Below, one piece after another: positions 9,401-19,602 of a stretch of DNA of 64,000 nucleotides (positions are counted from its first letter, which is position 1; each line of letters starts with the position of its first letter). The stretch is taken from NCBI GenBank assembly GCA_009829735.1, contig CM020620.1, forward strand, positions 24,650,020-24,714,019, given 5' to 3'. The position numbers and the translations under genes are program-made. A model generated the notes under the pieces. The model had not been told where the DNA came from and searched no databases. It saw nothing but the letters and a program-made list of their open reading frames with translations. The DNA comes from Pyropia yezoensis (lineage: Eukaryota > Rhodophyta > Bangiophyceae > Bangiales > Bangiaceae).

Positions 9401-10717
9401 ATGGGGCGGCCGGCGGTGGCTGCCTGTGAGCCGTCAGCGGGATTGCCCCGCATGGACGGCGCCGCCTACGACTGGGCCGCCGGGGTGGTGGCAGCGCCGG
9501 CGCCGGCCGCCGTCGCCATCGAGACGCCCGCCCACGCCGACCTCCGCGCCCAGTGGCACCCGCCGTTGGCCGCCACGAAGGAGGCGCTTCTGTTGCTGGC
9601 CGCGGAACTGGATGAGGCAATGGTGCGGGCGGCGGGCGGGGGCGACGGCGGCGCCGCTGCCGTCGACGCGGCAATGGCGTACCGGGTGGACCTGGTCCAC
9701 GCCGTCACCGCTCTCTCTTCCAAGCGGCTGTACGTGGAACAGGCGGTGCAACCGTCAACGGGGCCCTTCTTCGAGTGCCTCTTTGATCCGTCTGCGGGCC
9801 CCCAGGCGGACGGCGACCTGCTCGGCCCCGACGTGCGCCACGCGGCGGCAGCGGTGGCGCTGGTGCGCAAGGTCACCTTTGACGATCCGTGGGGCAACCG
9901 CGCGGTAGAGCTGCTGAGCCAAACCGTCCGGGGCTCCCTATACCGCCGATGGCGCGCCGTACCGGCCACCGTCAGCCCCGCCATCCTGCTCGTCCACAAG
10001 GACAGCCGTACCCTCATTGTCGCGTGCCGATCAACGCAGAGCCGTCAGGACTACCTGCTCGACCTGCGCGTGCTGCTCAAGGCGCCCCCGCCCGCGTTGA
10101 ACTTTCTCCCTGGCCCCCTGCCGGCGGCAACAGCGGGGCCCCGACAGGACCGCGCTGGTGCGGTGCGGGTGCACGAAGGCTTTGGCCGCGCGGCGGCTGC
10201 CATCAAGGCTGACGTATTCGCCGGTATTGCCGCCTGGCGCCGCCAGTCCCCAGACAACACGCGGGTGGTCTTTACTGGGCACAGCCTGGGGGCGGCGGTG
10301 GCAACGCTGCTGGCAGCGGCCTATGGGGGCACCGGCCCGGCAGCGGCGGCGCTGGTAACCTTTGGGGGTCCCCGCGTCGGCACCGCCGCCGCGGAAGCCC
10401 TCATCGCGACCCGCACCGTCCACACGAGGGTGGTGACGACGGGCGACCCGGTGCCCGCGCTGCCGCCGGGTGCCTCGTACGCGTCCGCAGCCGCGGCGCA
10501 GCACTGGCGGCTCGACGCAATGGCGCCGGGGGTATTCGACCATTGCCAAGACCGGGAGCGGCACCTGGGGTGCTTGGCTGTGCCGTTTATCAACCTCTAC
10601 CGCTGTCTAGTTGACCACCCCTTTCCATCCTACCTCAAGCTCCTGACGGCACACTACCGGAGGCTGACAGCCGCGGCGGCGGCGGAAGGCCCGCCTCCGC
10701 TTGGGCACGCCGCGTAA
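9401..10717 (+). CDS. Class-3 (fungal-type) lipase/esterase
   Basis: Alpha/beta-hydrolase of 438 residues, family Lipase_3, expected to hydrolyse acyl esters of glycerolipids. The nucleophile elbow GHSLGA puts the serine at residue 295, preceded by VVFT. The acid is Asp349 in TTGDPVPALPP. The histidine is His406 in VDHPFPSYL, matching the DHxxxxYL ending of plant class-3 lipases. TFGGPRVG, the conserved strand after the elbow, is also present, so the enzyme should be active. Residues ~1-150 are an Ala-rich helical extension without a recognisable domain, signal peptide or membrane span. Start: ATG 9401; a second Met 17 codons later (MDGAAYDW) is the alternative. It is head-to-head with the protease-NB-ARC gene and tail-to-tail with the beta-propeller gene. 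Confidence 0.9.
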   Translation: MGRPAVAACEPSAGLPRMDGAAYDWAAGVVAAPAPAAVAIETPAHADLRAQWHPPLAATKEALLLLAAELDEAMVRAAGGGDGGAAAVDAAMAYRVDLVHAVTALSSKRLYVEQAVQPSTGPFFECLFDPSAGPQADGDLLGPDVRHAAAAVALVRKVTFDDPWGNRAVELLSQTVRGSLYRRWRAVPATVSPAILLVHKDSRTLIVACRSTQSRQDYLLDLRVLLKAPPPALNFLPGPLPAATAGPRQDRAGAVRVHEGFGRAAAAIKADVFAGIAAWRRQSPDNTRVVFTGHSLGAAVATLLAAAYGGTGPAAAALVTFGGPRVGTAAAEALIATRTVHTRVVTTGDPVPALPPGASYASAAAAQHWRLDAMAPGVFDHCQDRERHLGCLAVPFINLYRCLVDHPFPSYLKLLTAHYRRLTAAAAAEGPPPLGHAA

Positions 10718-11149
10718 TTCGCCCGTGCACGCGCGTGAGGGGAGTGGGCACGGCGGCGGGGGCGGCAGCGGTTGTGTTTTTCCCTCCCCGCCACCGCCCG
10801 CCGCCTCACACGGCGAAGGCGCGTGCATGCGACGGCGGGCCACGCTGGCGGCGCGAGCGATTCGGGGGAGACGGAGATGATGCCGACGTCAAGAGGCGGG
10901 GGGGCCTTCCCATCCGCAAGCAGAGGGTGCCACGCAAACCGCCGCGGGGGATCCCCCCCCTTGGATAGCAACGCATCCAACTCGGCCAACCGTTCTGTGG
11001 GAGAGTCAACGGCTCTGGGGGGCTTGCCTTGCAGTCGAGTTTCCTTTTTCTTTTTTCTTGTTGTCTTCCTTTGCGTTCCATGGACGGCACGGGCAACAGG
11101 CCCCCCAGCGTGTCGCCAGCCGAGACGACGGCGCCCCCCCCCCCCCCCG
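10718..11149. other. Convergent intergenic spacer
   Basis: 432 bp between the stops of the lipase (plus) and the beta-propeller gene (minus). It has a T-rich tract at about 11040-11060 (tttcctttttcttttttctt) and a C run at 11132-11145. It must hold both 3' untranslated ends. Confidence 0.5.
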
Positions 11150-13450
11150 TTAGTTGCCAAGCATCAGCTCTGTCCGGCAGGTGACGTGAAAGGCGGGCTC
11201 CCCGTCCAGGTCACGCACCTCCACCTCCCCGTGGGCGAGCGTCCACAGGTAGCGCCCGCCGACGCCCATGGCCAGCGCGTGGCCAATCGGCTCTGTCCGC
11301 ATCCCGTCAGACCGCGCCGCCGTGCCGCCCGCCAGCCCCGCCACGGCGGACAGCCCCCCTGCCGCACGGTCGCCGTCGAGGCCCCCCCCGTCCTGCGACG
11401 CCACTGCCACCCCCACCCGCAGCGCCACCGCCGACGTGGGGTCGACAAACGGCCGCCGGTGCCCCCCAACCAGCGGCGCAATGACCAGCCGCCGGGCGGG
11501 GTCAAACAGCACCGCCGTCGGGTCGGCGGAGACCCCCCAGTGGGACACAGCCTCGACGGCCCCGTCGGCAACGCCGGCGGCGCTCAGCAGGCTGGGCGGG
11601 GGCGACCAGGTGGCGACCGACGACGGCGGCCCGCCAGCCGGCCCGCCGTCGGTCACCGACAGGCACACTGCGTACGCGGTCGACGCGTCATCGCGCCGCC
11701 CCCTGCCGCTGCGCACGTGCCCGAGGCACAGCAACAGCCCCGGCTCAAGCGGGTAGAGGGCGTGGACGCTTCCCGGAAGGCGGATGACGCCGCTCGGCAC
11801 GACCCGCGACGGGTCTCGCAGGTCCAGCATCCACACCGACCGGCCTGTCACAGCGACCGCGCGGCCATCCTCTACGTGCCGCACGGCAATGACGGAGCTG
11901 CCGTCGCCGCACCCAAGTGGCATTGACCAGGTCGTCAGTGCGTGTGCGCCCACCGTCAGGGCGGTCAGCGTTGCCGACCACGCTGTCACCGCCGCTGCCG
12001 ACGACGCTGTCGCCGCCGCTGCCGCCGCGCTCGTGGGGGTGGGGGTGGGGGTGGGGGTGGGGGTGGATGTGGCCACGTATAGCACGCCGTCGCGCTCGTG
12101 GAGGGCGCTGGAGCCTTCGAGCACCTGGCCCGGCACGGTCGCCGACGCAACGTACCGCCCCCCCCCGTCGGTCGTATCAAACACGTGCACGTCTGTGGTG
12201 GCGGCGGCGGCAGCGGCCGAGCCGCCGCCAACCCGGTTGGGCGCGAGCGTGAGAGTACACGCCCATGTCGTTGCGGTCGACGCGACCGCAAAGTCGCCGC
12301 CGTGCCCACCAGACACGACCGCAAACGCGCGCCGGGCGGGGTCGCCACGGCCGACGGCACCCTTGCGGTCGTCGTCGTCGGCCGGCTCGGCAATCGGCAG
12401 GGACAGGACGGTGGTGAGAGTGCACCCCGCGTACGCTTCCGGCTGGTAGTAGGTGCGGGTGGCGGCCACCAGCGGGCCCGACGTGACGGTGGGCACGCCC
12501 CGCCCGGCGTCCGGCGTTGTGCAGGTGTAGGTGGGGAGCCAGTCGTCGGGGGACGCTGCGGCCGCCGCCGCGCGCAGGTGGGCGACCCGGCCGGCGGCAC
12601 GAAGGTTGTGGCGGCCATTGTAGTCGGGCAGCGCGTGCAGCGGCGCATCCAGTGGGGAGACGATGGTGAGGCGGGCGTCGCCGCCGCCGTCCGAGCGGGC
12701 CCCCACCACCTGCCCAACCACTTGCACCGTCGACGTGACCACCGGCGCGGCGGGCCGGGACGCGTCGACGCGCGTCAGGCAGGTGGTCGCGCAGTTCGCG
12801 GCAGGCCCGACGGCGTCGTGCGACGGACACCCAATGAGCAGCAGCGCAGGGCCGTCCACGAGCATCCCGCTCGACCACTCCACCATCAATGACGCAACGT
12901 TCACGGCGGTGGCGCCCCCGTCGGCGGCGGCCAGCACGTGCAGCATGTCGTCGGCGAGCATGTACCGCACGGGGCCGTCGCCCTTGACGCACCCGGCATC
13001 GGCCGCGTCACCGACCGGCGGGTCCAGCCACTCTGCCCTGCAGCCGGCCGCGTCCGCGGCGGGAGCTGCCGCCGCGGACGCGGCTGCAGCCGCGGCGGCC
13101 GGGGCGTAGAGGGCGTCATCCCCCCCCCCTTCCGACCACCATGCAGGCACCTCCTCCTCCCAGTCGCCCCCCATCTCTTGGCGGTCCAGCGCCACCGCGT
13201 CGCGCTCGACGGCCGCACAAAAGTAGTCGGCCAGGTGGCGGCCATCGCGAAACGGCTCGAGCGGGGGGCGGTGGGGTAGAAGGGGGGCCGCCGCCGCCGC
13301 CGCCGCCGCCGCCGTTGTCGCTGCATCACCAACGGGAGGGGAGGAGGGGGGCGACGACGACGACGGCGCCCCCCCCCCCGCGGCCGGCGGCGGCGGCGGC
13401 GCGGGGGGGTGGGGGGTGGCCGCTGCCGCCGCAGGGGAGGTGCGTCCCAT
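11150..13450 (-). CDS. Beta-propeller protein of the PF09826 (Beta_propel) type
   Basis: 766 residues on the minus strand from the ATG at 13450. Residues 1-60 are Ala/Pro/Ser low complexity. The rest is propeller-like, with repeated strands and small loops. The most diagnostic stretch is in the second half: SSALHERDGVLYVATST, then an Ala/Pro/Thr insert, SVIAVRHVEDGRAVAVTGRS, VWMLDLRDPSRVVPSGVIRL, PGSVHALYPLEPGLLLCLG. This follows the order of the prokaryotic family (start-up strand, IYSVRF...GDRAYVVTF, DLSDP..PKVLGELKIPG, YLHP..ENHLLGIG). TYYQPEAYAGCTLTTVLSL also fits the family. No transmembrane segment or clear signal peptide is visible. The Thr-Pro run comes from a GTGGGG microsatellite at about 12033-12066. 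The biochemical role is unknown in the family. The assignment was made by eye. Confidence 0.75.
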   Translation of the reverse strand: MGRTSPAAAAATPHPPAPPPPPAAGGGAPSSSSPPSSPPVGDAATTAAAAAAAAAPLLPHRPPLEPFRDGRHLADYFCAAVERDAVALDRQEMGGDWEEEVPAWWSEGGGDDALYAPAAAAAAASAAAAPAADAAGCRAEWLDPPVGDAADAGCVKGDGPVRYMLADDMLHVLAAADGGATAVNVASLMVEWSSGMLVDGPALLLIGCPSHDAVGPAANCATTCLTRVDASRPAAPVVTSTVQVVGQVVGARSDGGGDARLTIVSPLDAPLHALPDYNGRHNLRAAGRVAHLRAAAAAASPDDWLPTYTCTTPDAGRGVPTVTSGPLVAATRTYYQPEAYAGCTLTTVLSLPIAEPADDDDRKGAVGRGDPARRAFAVVSGGHGGDFAVASTATTWACTLTLAPNRVGGGSAAAAAATTDVHVFDTTDGGGRYVASATVPGQVLEGSSALHERDGVLYVATSTPTPTPTPTPTSAAAAAATASSAAAVTAWSATLTALTVGAHALTTWSMPLGCGDGSSVIAVRHVEDGRAVAVTGRSVWMLDLRDPSRVVPSGVIRLPGSVHALYPLEPGLLLCLGHVRSGRGRRDDASTAYAVCLSVTDGGPAGGPPSSVATWSPPPSLLSAAGVADGAVEAVSHWGVSADPTAVLFDPARRLVIAPLVGGHRRPFVDPTSAVALRVGVAVASQDGGGLDGDRAAGGLSAVAGLAGGTAARSDGMRTEPIGHALAMGVGGRYLWTLAHGEVEVRDLDGEPAFHVTCRTELMLGN

Positions 13451-14037
13451 GGTCACCAGGGACAGAGGTGGGAGGGGGGAAACAGATGGCGGCAGCGACG
13501 GAAGTGACGGCCCCACCAACGTCGCTCGGCTGCCGCGGCGGTGGGGATGAACGGCGGGGGGGGTAACGGCGGACGGCGCAGCCCCGTCCCCGCCCCGCCG
13601 CCGCCTCTGTAGTACCCCCCCGCGCCGGTCGGCTACAGCCGCACCGCCACGCTCACCAGGCCACCCACCACCGCTGGACAGCGGCGGCCGGCCGCTCGCC
13701 CCCCCCCCACCTGCGCATCGCCGGGACGTCACGCGCCACCGATGCCAACCCGTGGGGGGTGACAACGGCCGGAGGGGGGGGGGCGCGCTGGCAGCGTGGG
13801 AGGGATGCTCCGTATGACAGTGGCGGCCGCCGCGCGTATACGGCGGCCGCCGCCGCGGCCGCCGTCATCCTCGTCACGGCGGCGACTGCCGCCGCTGATG
13901 GCCCACCGCCGCAGCCGGCAGCGAGGGCCTCGTTGCGTGTCAGCCGTCGCCACGGGCGGCCGGCTTCGTGCGGCGTTGAACAACTGGGTGGCCATCCTGC
14001 GGGGCGGCCGGCGGGGTGGGCCAACCGCGGTTGTACT
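13451..14037. other. Upstream flank of the propeller gene
   Basis: The reading frame of the propeller gene stays open to 13765 but the codons are low-complexity, so this is probably its 5' leader and promoter. Several G runs and a GGCGGCCGCC-rich patch at 13820-13870. No further gene is recognised before the transposon starts at 14038. Confidence 0.4.
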
Positions 14038-15886
14038 TAGGGTTGTGCAACACGCCCCATTTTGCCAGGCGTGTTGGCGTGACACGCTTCAGTGCGTACG
14101 CGATCATATCCAGGGGTCTCCAGAGAAAGTAGCCCACTTCTGTACCGCACCATTCGGAGTCGGTACAGTACTGTTCCGACGTGATGTACCACCAAGTGCA
14201 GTAATGTGGCAGGCGGCGAGAGGAATCGCGACATCGAGCCTACAAAGTACAAAAAGGCCTGTCCTGACTTGGACAGAAAAAATGTGAAGGGGACGGGCGG
14301 ACGGAGGACCGGACCTCGTCTGCGACTGGGAGGATCGTCGTGAAGGAGGAGAGATGCGGGGGGGGGGCGGGGGAGCGGGATGGGGATGGGGGGGGGGCTG
14401 GCGAGAATGGTGCCCAACCGAAACTCATGGCTGCAGATGGGGAGTACAAGGGGACCGGACAATTGAATGATGTGGGGGCAAGCGTAAAACTAAAATAATA
14501 AAAGTGTGTGTAGAAGAACACTCACAGGTCGTCCTCCTCCCCGTCCAGCACTGTAGCAGTACTCCCAACCACCAACTGTAGCAGTACTCCCAACCACCAA
14601 CCCCGAGTGAGGGAAGGAGGACGAGTACTGCCGATATCCCAACTGGGGACACCGGAAGCAAGCACCTCGAACAGCCGATCACGCGTCTTGCGTGTGGTGA
14701 GTGGGTCGACTCACCAAGGCACGAACAAGATGTGTCGGAGCCAGACGGTGTTTACTTGCTTGGCCAGCCAAGGTGGGGCCTCCCCTCCTTGCTGGCCCTC
14801 CTCATCAACCCTCCTCACACGCTCACGCAAACCCCTCAAAACACGCAGAAACTGGGCACTCTAACAAACCAATCAAAACACTCCACACAATATGTCATAA
14901 AGCATACAAAACGTAGAAAATCCGTCTGGCCCCGACACAAGATTCCCAAGAAACAATATACCAGCTACAATACTGTGCGCTAGCATGCCGGAAGTCCAAG
15001 TCGAATTTCCGCTCGAAAGTCAATGAACTTCACCACAGTGCTTCGGGTGAACTTCGGCTTTCGGTCGGGCCTACTTAACCCGAGTATCCAGAGTATTGGT
15101 ACCGAACTCCGGCCCCATCTTCCACAAGAACCATGTCTCTCGCTCTCTCATCAATCGCAGCGACGTCGCTCTCAGCATCCATCCACCGCTGCGCCGCGGG
15201 TACGCGGACTGGCGCGTCCATCCCCACAAACTCGTCCGCCAGCAACGTGCTGGCCATCAAGGCAACTACGGCTGAAACGTCCATAAGGGCGTACTCAAGG
15301 GGTGAAGCGTTCAAAGAGCGGTACCTGGCGAGAGAAGCGGGCGACGCGGGTGGCACCCGTGGCGTCGCCGATTTCCCGTCTGTGGCACACTGATGTTGGC
15401 ATTCAGTGCGCGTGCGCGCGCACAGGAAATCAATAAGTGCTGTAGATTTATGCAATGCTCTAGAACGGGCTGGAAGAAATACGCTATTCGAATCTTACGG
15501 TACAATGCTGAGGAGCTCTTTCGTGCGATGTTCGCCTCGTTTCTGTCCTGGGTGGATACAAACGAGCCCGATATGATCGCGTACGCACTGTACAACACGG
15601 TACCACACGTTTTAGCGCCGACCACGCCCAACACGCCCAAAAAGACCCCCCCACATTAGCTAAAACTAACTCCATTTAATGTCACATGTGCTTATTGAGC
15701 GAATTAAGTAGAGCCTCACGCGACGCAGAGTGACAACTCTCGCCACATCTGACGACTATCATCTCTAACACGCCCCGAACTCGCCCTTCCTATTGGCCGG
15801 CGTGTTGGCGTTACACGCCTAAAACACGACTTGAACAGGCCTAGGGCGTGTACTCGAGCACGCCCCGGGCGTGTTGCGCAACCCTA
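14038..15886. mobile_element. TIR DNA transposon, TA target site, apparently non-autonomous
   Basis: The left end is TA then GGGTTGTGCAACACGCCC (from 14040). The right end is the reverse complement, GGGTTGCGCAACACGCCC, ending at 15884 and followed by TA (15885-15886). That gives an 18-bp terminal inverted repeat with one mismatch and a TA duplication, as in Tc1/mariner-type elements. A second, internal inverted pair is exact: GCGTACGCGATCATATC at 14094-14110 and its complement at about 15574-15590. A direct copy of the left end (CTAACACGCCCCGAA, later GGCGTGTTGGCGTTACACGC) begins near 15766, so the right end may hold a second nested copy of ~120 bp. The interior is less GC-rich than its surroundings. 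Its open frames (for example 15075-15455 minus) show no transposase motif. At 14551-14600 a 25-bp unit (gtagcagtactcccaaccac...) is duplicated. Confidence 0.6.
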
Positions 15887-16170
15887 GTTGTGCAGGTAAC
15901 TATTTAATTGTGTGCTGTTTGTTCATGTAGCACCTACTTTTTGAACGATTAACGATCGACCGCGTGCGACGACCGGCGCGCCGTCAATGGTTAGGGTCTT
16001 AAGCGGTCGAGCCATTCAGACTTTAGAGACCAGGATTGAGTAGCACGGTCCCGTCAACGTCGAGCACGCGCCGTCGTCCTACAACCAGCGCACCCCCCTC
16101 ACCTCCACAACCACTGCCATCTGCCCCCCGTCCACTGCTATTTTTTTTTGGCCGATGCTCCATCTCTGCC
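15887..16170. other. Spacer between transposons
   Basis: Short moderate-GC stretch from the right TIR to the first Met of the pogo-like coding region. It probably contains the 5' end of the pogo element. I could not identify matching terminal repeats with the far side at about 19700-20040. Confidence 0.35.
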
Positions 16171-16800
16171 ATGTCGACCGTGACCCCTTGCGCTGCGCGT
16201 GCCGCAGCGGCCGCGGCCGCCGAGGCAGCCATCAAGGAGATCTTCCCCGTGGCATCCCCGGAGACGGGGCAGGCGGTTATCGTGGCTGCCGCTGCTGCTA
16301 CTGCAGCGGCAGCCGTACATTTTCTCAATGGCGCGCTGCCGGCGACGCCACCTGCGGCGTCAAGTCGGGCGAGACCAAGGGCGTCGGGCGTGGCTGGTGG
16401 GCTCATCCGGAGAGAAGGAACAGCCCTCTCTCTTGGGGACAAGATTGCGTTCATCGGTTTGTTTGACAGAGGGGTGCACACCTCTTTGCAGAATTTGGTC
16501 GACAGCTTTGAAAAACCTATCGCTTTATCTAACGCCCGACGGATCTGCGAGCCCCGGGAGCGGTCCCGCCTACTAGCGCGAGAGCGAAGCGGTGAGGCGC
16601 TGGACGCGGTAAAGGCGCGCCGATCAATCTTTGAGGCGGTGGACAAGGCTCTACGAGTTTGGTGTGACGGCATTCAGACAATGGCCAGGAGCGACCAGCT
16701 AGTTACGCTGGCGGTGCTGGAGGCGAAGGCGGCAGAGATTGCGGCCGAGCTGGGCGTGGCTGGATTCAAGGCATCGACCGGCTTTTGTGGCAGTATTGAC
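16171..16800 (+). pseudogene. CENP-B-like DNA-binding half of the pogo transposase
   Basis: After an Ala-rich leader, LSLGDKIAFIGLFDRGVHTS with LVDSFEKPIALSNARRICEP is the first helix-turn-helix. RRSIFEAVDKALRVWCDGIQ through AAELGVAGFKASTGFC is the CENP-B second domain, which breaks off at 16793. The missing continuation (SFVQKWAQRNNLRNLALWS) is found at about 17237-17295. In life this region binds the transposon ends. I take the Met at 16171; the frame is open further upstream. Confidence 0.75.
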
Positions 16801-17239
16801 CCCCAGGTAGGGGGGCAACACGTGCCATGCAAGGGGCGGCAGGCCACTAGCCTGATCCGTTCCTCCCCCTGCATTTGGGTCCATATTCCCTAAGTTTGGG
16901 ATAGTTAGCTTAGTAGTAAATCCAACTTGGATTTGAGGGCTTTCTGCATTTATCGTCTTGAATGTTCGTGTGGCCCGGTGGGCAGGTGCTGGGGTGGGAG
17001 ATTCTGAGTGGCGAGACTCTGAGGGGACCCTGGGAGGATAAGGGGAGGGACAGCGGGGCTTGGCCCTGCGTCCCCGTCCCGACCAAGAAACTGTTGGACA
17101 ACACACCATCTTCTTGTTTGTCAGTGGGGGGATTGCCCCACAACAGGGATAGAGTGTGTGCGACTTGCACTTCTTCCGGTTCCCCCGACACGGGAGGCAG
17201 CCCTTGTACACCGCCCCAACTTGGGTGCCGTGTGTGCGT
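16794..17239. other. Insertion inside the pogo DNA-binding domain, flanked by CAG
   Basis: Removing about 444 bp joins GGCTTTTGTGGCAG to CTTCGTCCAGAAGTGG and restores the expected domain reading. CAG stands on both sides, which would be a 3-bp target duplication. The right edge GTTTTTGCCACAG also looks like a splice acceptor, but a GT-AG intron would leave the frame shifted by one base. The interior has a minus-strand Cys-rich frame (GCLPCRGNRKKCKSHTLYPC) that I cannot assign. The family of the insert is unknown. Confidence 0.5.
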
Positions 17240-17303
17240 GTGGTTTTTGCCACAGCTTCGTCCAGAAGTGGGCGCAGCGGAATAACCTGCGGAACTTGGC
17301 GCT

Positions 17304-18599
17304 GTGGAGCAAGGTAGTTCGGCGATTTGCGCTGCCCGACTAGGGGAAGAGCGTATGGCGGAAATTCGACAGGAGTTGGCCAAGTATGACCCCGAGCACA
17401 TTTACAATATGGACGAGACCGGGCTGCAGTTTCGTTGTCTATCCCACCGGGCGTACGTCGCTGCTAGAATGAGGCGGTGGGCGCGCGGAACCAAGGCCAT
17501 GAAGGCGAACGATCGCGTCACGCTTATGTCGGCCTGCAACGCGACCGGCAGTCACAAATTGCCGATGGCCATGATTGGGTCAGCGGCCGTGCCGCTGTGC
17601 TTTAAGCCACCTCGAGCCAGCTGCCCACTGCCGTACTTCAATCAGAAGTCGGCATGGATGGACTCAGTCGTGTATCAGATGTGGTTTACCTCCGTTTTTG
17701 TGCCTGGCGTGCAGTCGAGGACGAGGGAGCCTGTCATCCTTCTCGTCGACAACTGCGGGGCACACACGGAGTTGACGCATCTTCAACTACGAATTTGTGT
17801 GCTTCCTCCTAATGTGACGGCCATTCATCAACCACTTGACGCTGGCGTCATAGCGGCTGTAAAACGCCGCTATAAGAAGCATTTGATATCGTTGGTAATA
17901 CGAGCCCACGAAGAAAAGCTTCGAAGGGAGGCGGCGGCGTCCGCGGCGGCACATGACACGACGGTTGCAGATGTATCCGCGGCGCCAGCAGCACCCGGAG
18001 CGCAGACAAGGCCAGGCGGACCAGCAGAGCCTGCCACCGGCGCGACAGCTGAAGTATGGGAGGGAGTACGACTGGGCCCCCCCTCTGCAGGAGAGTGGCC
18101 AGGTATCTCGAGCCCATCGCCTGGGCGGGCCGCACACGCGACCGTTCGACCGGGGGCCCCCAATGACTCACCAGGGCGCAATTTGGCGGCCGACTCGGCC
18201 GCATCTGATCCGGTATCCAGTGGTAGGGGAAGTGCTCTCGAGACTAGGGTATTGACGGGCGATTCGGGATCGAACGCTTCCGGCGTGAGCGCGCCGCCCG
18301 CCGCACCCGGTCCTGGTCCCGCGGCCATTGTGGCTGCGCCGCCCTGTGAACCGGCTAGGCACCCGCTCCCCAGTCACGTGACCGCAACGACGCCATCACT
18401 CGGTCCGGAATCGCCGCGGGCCGAGCGCGATGGGGCTGGCGCTGTCAACCGGTGGCCAGTCTGGACCAAATGTCGACCATTCTCGATGAGATCCTTGGTC
18501 TCTGTGTACTGCATGAGATGCACGACATACCACTTTGTAGAGGAGACTGAGGGGAGCCAGACGGTATTTTCTTTTTCTGAGTGCTCTTGTTCTCTCTGA
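17304..18599 (+). pseudogene. pogo transposase DDE_1 catalytic core
   Basis: YNMDETGLQF, ILLVDNCGAH and IHQPLDAGVIAAVKRRYKKH are the three catalytic Asp blocks of DDE_1, all with the Asp kept (codons at 17412, 17748 and 17838). Between them are MSACNATGSHKLPMAMIG and the usual KPPR..LP.F region. After about residue 215 the frame runs into a Pro/Ala/Gly-rich linker and then, from about 18470, into unrelated sequence. The core itself looks recently functional; the flanks do not. Confidence 0.8.
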
Positions 18600-19045
18600 G
18601 CTATGAGGAGAGAAGGCAACAGTAGTGTTAGTTATCTGCTCACTAACGTCGACCACGTCTTGGGGCCAATTTGGGCACCCGATCTGCTCACCGGCGCGGG
18701 CTGCGGTGCGCTGCAAGCGAATCATTCTTGCTGAGCGTGGCCCGACCACCCCTTTGGAGCCACAAGGGCGCCGAATGTCTCCGAGAATAATACACCCTGT
18801 AGCAGAGAAAAAAGAACACCAAAAAGAGAGTTGAGGCTCAGGTCTTGATGCATGACAAGAAAAACAACAACGGCTATGTGTACCCATTTTTGGAAGGCCT
18901 GATGCCCAGGCCATGTGTGCTTCTCTTGTTCTTGACTTGGAAGTAGCAGACAAAAAGAAAAGAAAATACTTCGGTCACGAGTCTGCCTCCTGGGGGCCTC
19001 CAGGAGACCCTGGTGTGGTCAACATTTTGGACAGTGGTCGACATT
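18469..19045. other. Possible inserted element with 11-bp inverted ends
   Basis: AATGTCGACCA at 18469-18479 is the exact reverse complement of TGGTCGACATT at 19035-19045. The ~580-bp block between them is less GC-rich than its surroundings and separates the pogo core from its tail. No coding region or target duplication is clear. A chance inverted match cannot be excluded. Confidence 0.35.
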
Positions 19046-19602
19046 GCAAAGAGACTTGCTATCCTGTGGCCTCGCCGAGAGCGACGCCGCTGTACACGGC
19101 GCTCAACTCGTCCTCTTCACCCTGAGTGCTGGTCAGCGCCCGCGGTTTAATCTCAGACAACCGTACGGCGGGAGTGACTGACGTGGATTCATCCGGGAGG
19201 GCAGCGGGCGCCGTGGCGGCCATTTCGGAATCCGGGGAACCTTTAGTCCATGTTGACGCACCCCGATTAGTGGAGAAGTTTTCGTTCACTCTCAACTACG
19301 TCATGGGATTGTCGCGGCCAACTCCTGCCGACGAGGCCTTGCGTGCGAGACCCAACGTATGGGAGCACCCTGCCCCCCCCCCCCTTTCTGTTCGAGAACG
19401 TGGGAGGCCGTCACGCGCGCAAACCTCGCGGCCCATCAAGGGTATCCGAGACGGGGCCCCTCCCCACCTCCAGGACGTGGCAGAGATTATCTTGGAAGAG
19501 TGGGCGGCCGTCCCACCGGCCTTAATGGCCAATTGCTGGGCAAAGGCCTGTATCCTACCGCTGGAAATGGAGGCACGCGTTATTGCTGACCACGGCGACT
19601 AG

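Larger units (their letters stand above)
16171..19602 (+). mobile_element. pogo/CENP-B-type DNA transposon, broken and interrupted
   Basis: A Tc1/mariner-superfamily element of the pogo branch. In order: a two-part CENP-B-like helix-turn-helix DNA-binding region (16171-16793 and 17230-17340), a DDE_1 catalytic core (17304-17880) with Asp codons at 17412, 17748 and 17838, giving the DD30D spacing typical of pogo, an Ala/Pro-rich linker, and a C-terminal segment (about 19440-19602) with EIILEEWAAVPPALMANCW, which matches the usual pogo tail W..V....I.NCW. The element is dead: foreign sequence of about 440 bp separates the two halves of the DNA-binding region, the frame changes and a stop occurs between HTH and DDE parts, and the tail is separated from the core by another ~580-bp block with short inverted ends. 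Confidence 0.8.

Noticed and set aside
7882-9429. 515-codon plus-strand frame
   Set aside because: Antisense to the protease-NB-ARC gene, whose domains are unmistakable on the minus strand.
16794-17239. Spliceosomal intron inside the pogo gene
   Set aside because: The right edge looks like an acceptor, but GT-AG removal shifts the frame, whereas excision of a CAG-flanked insertion restores it. Kept as an insertion with moderate confidence.
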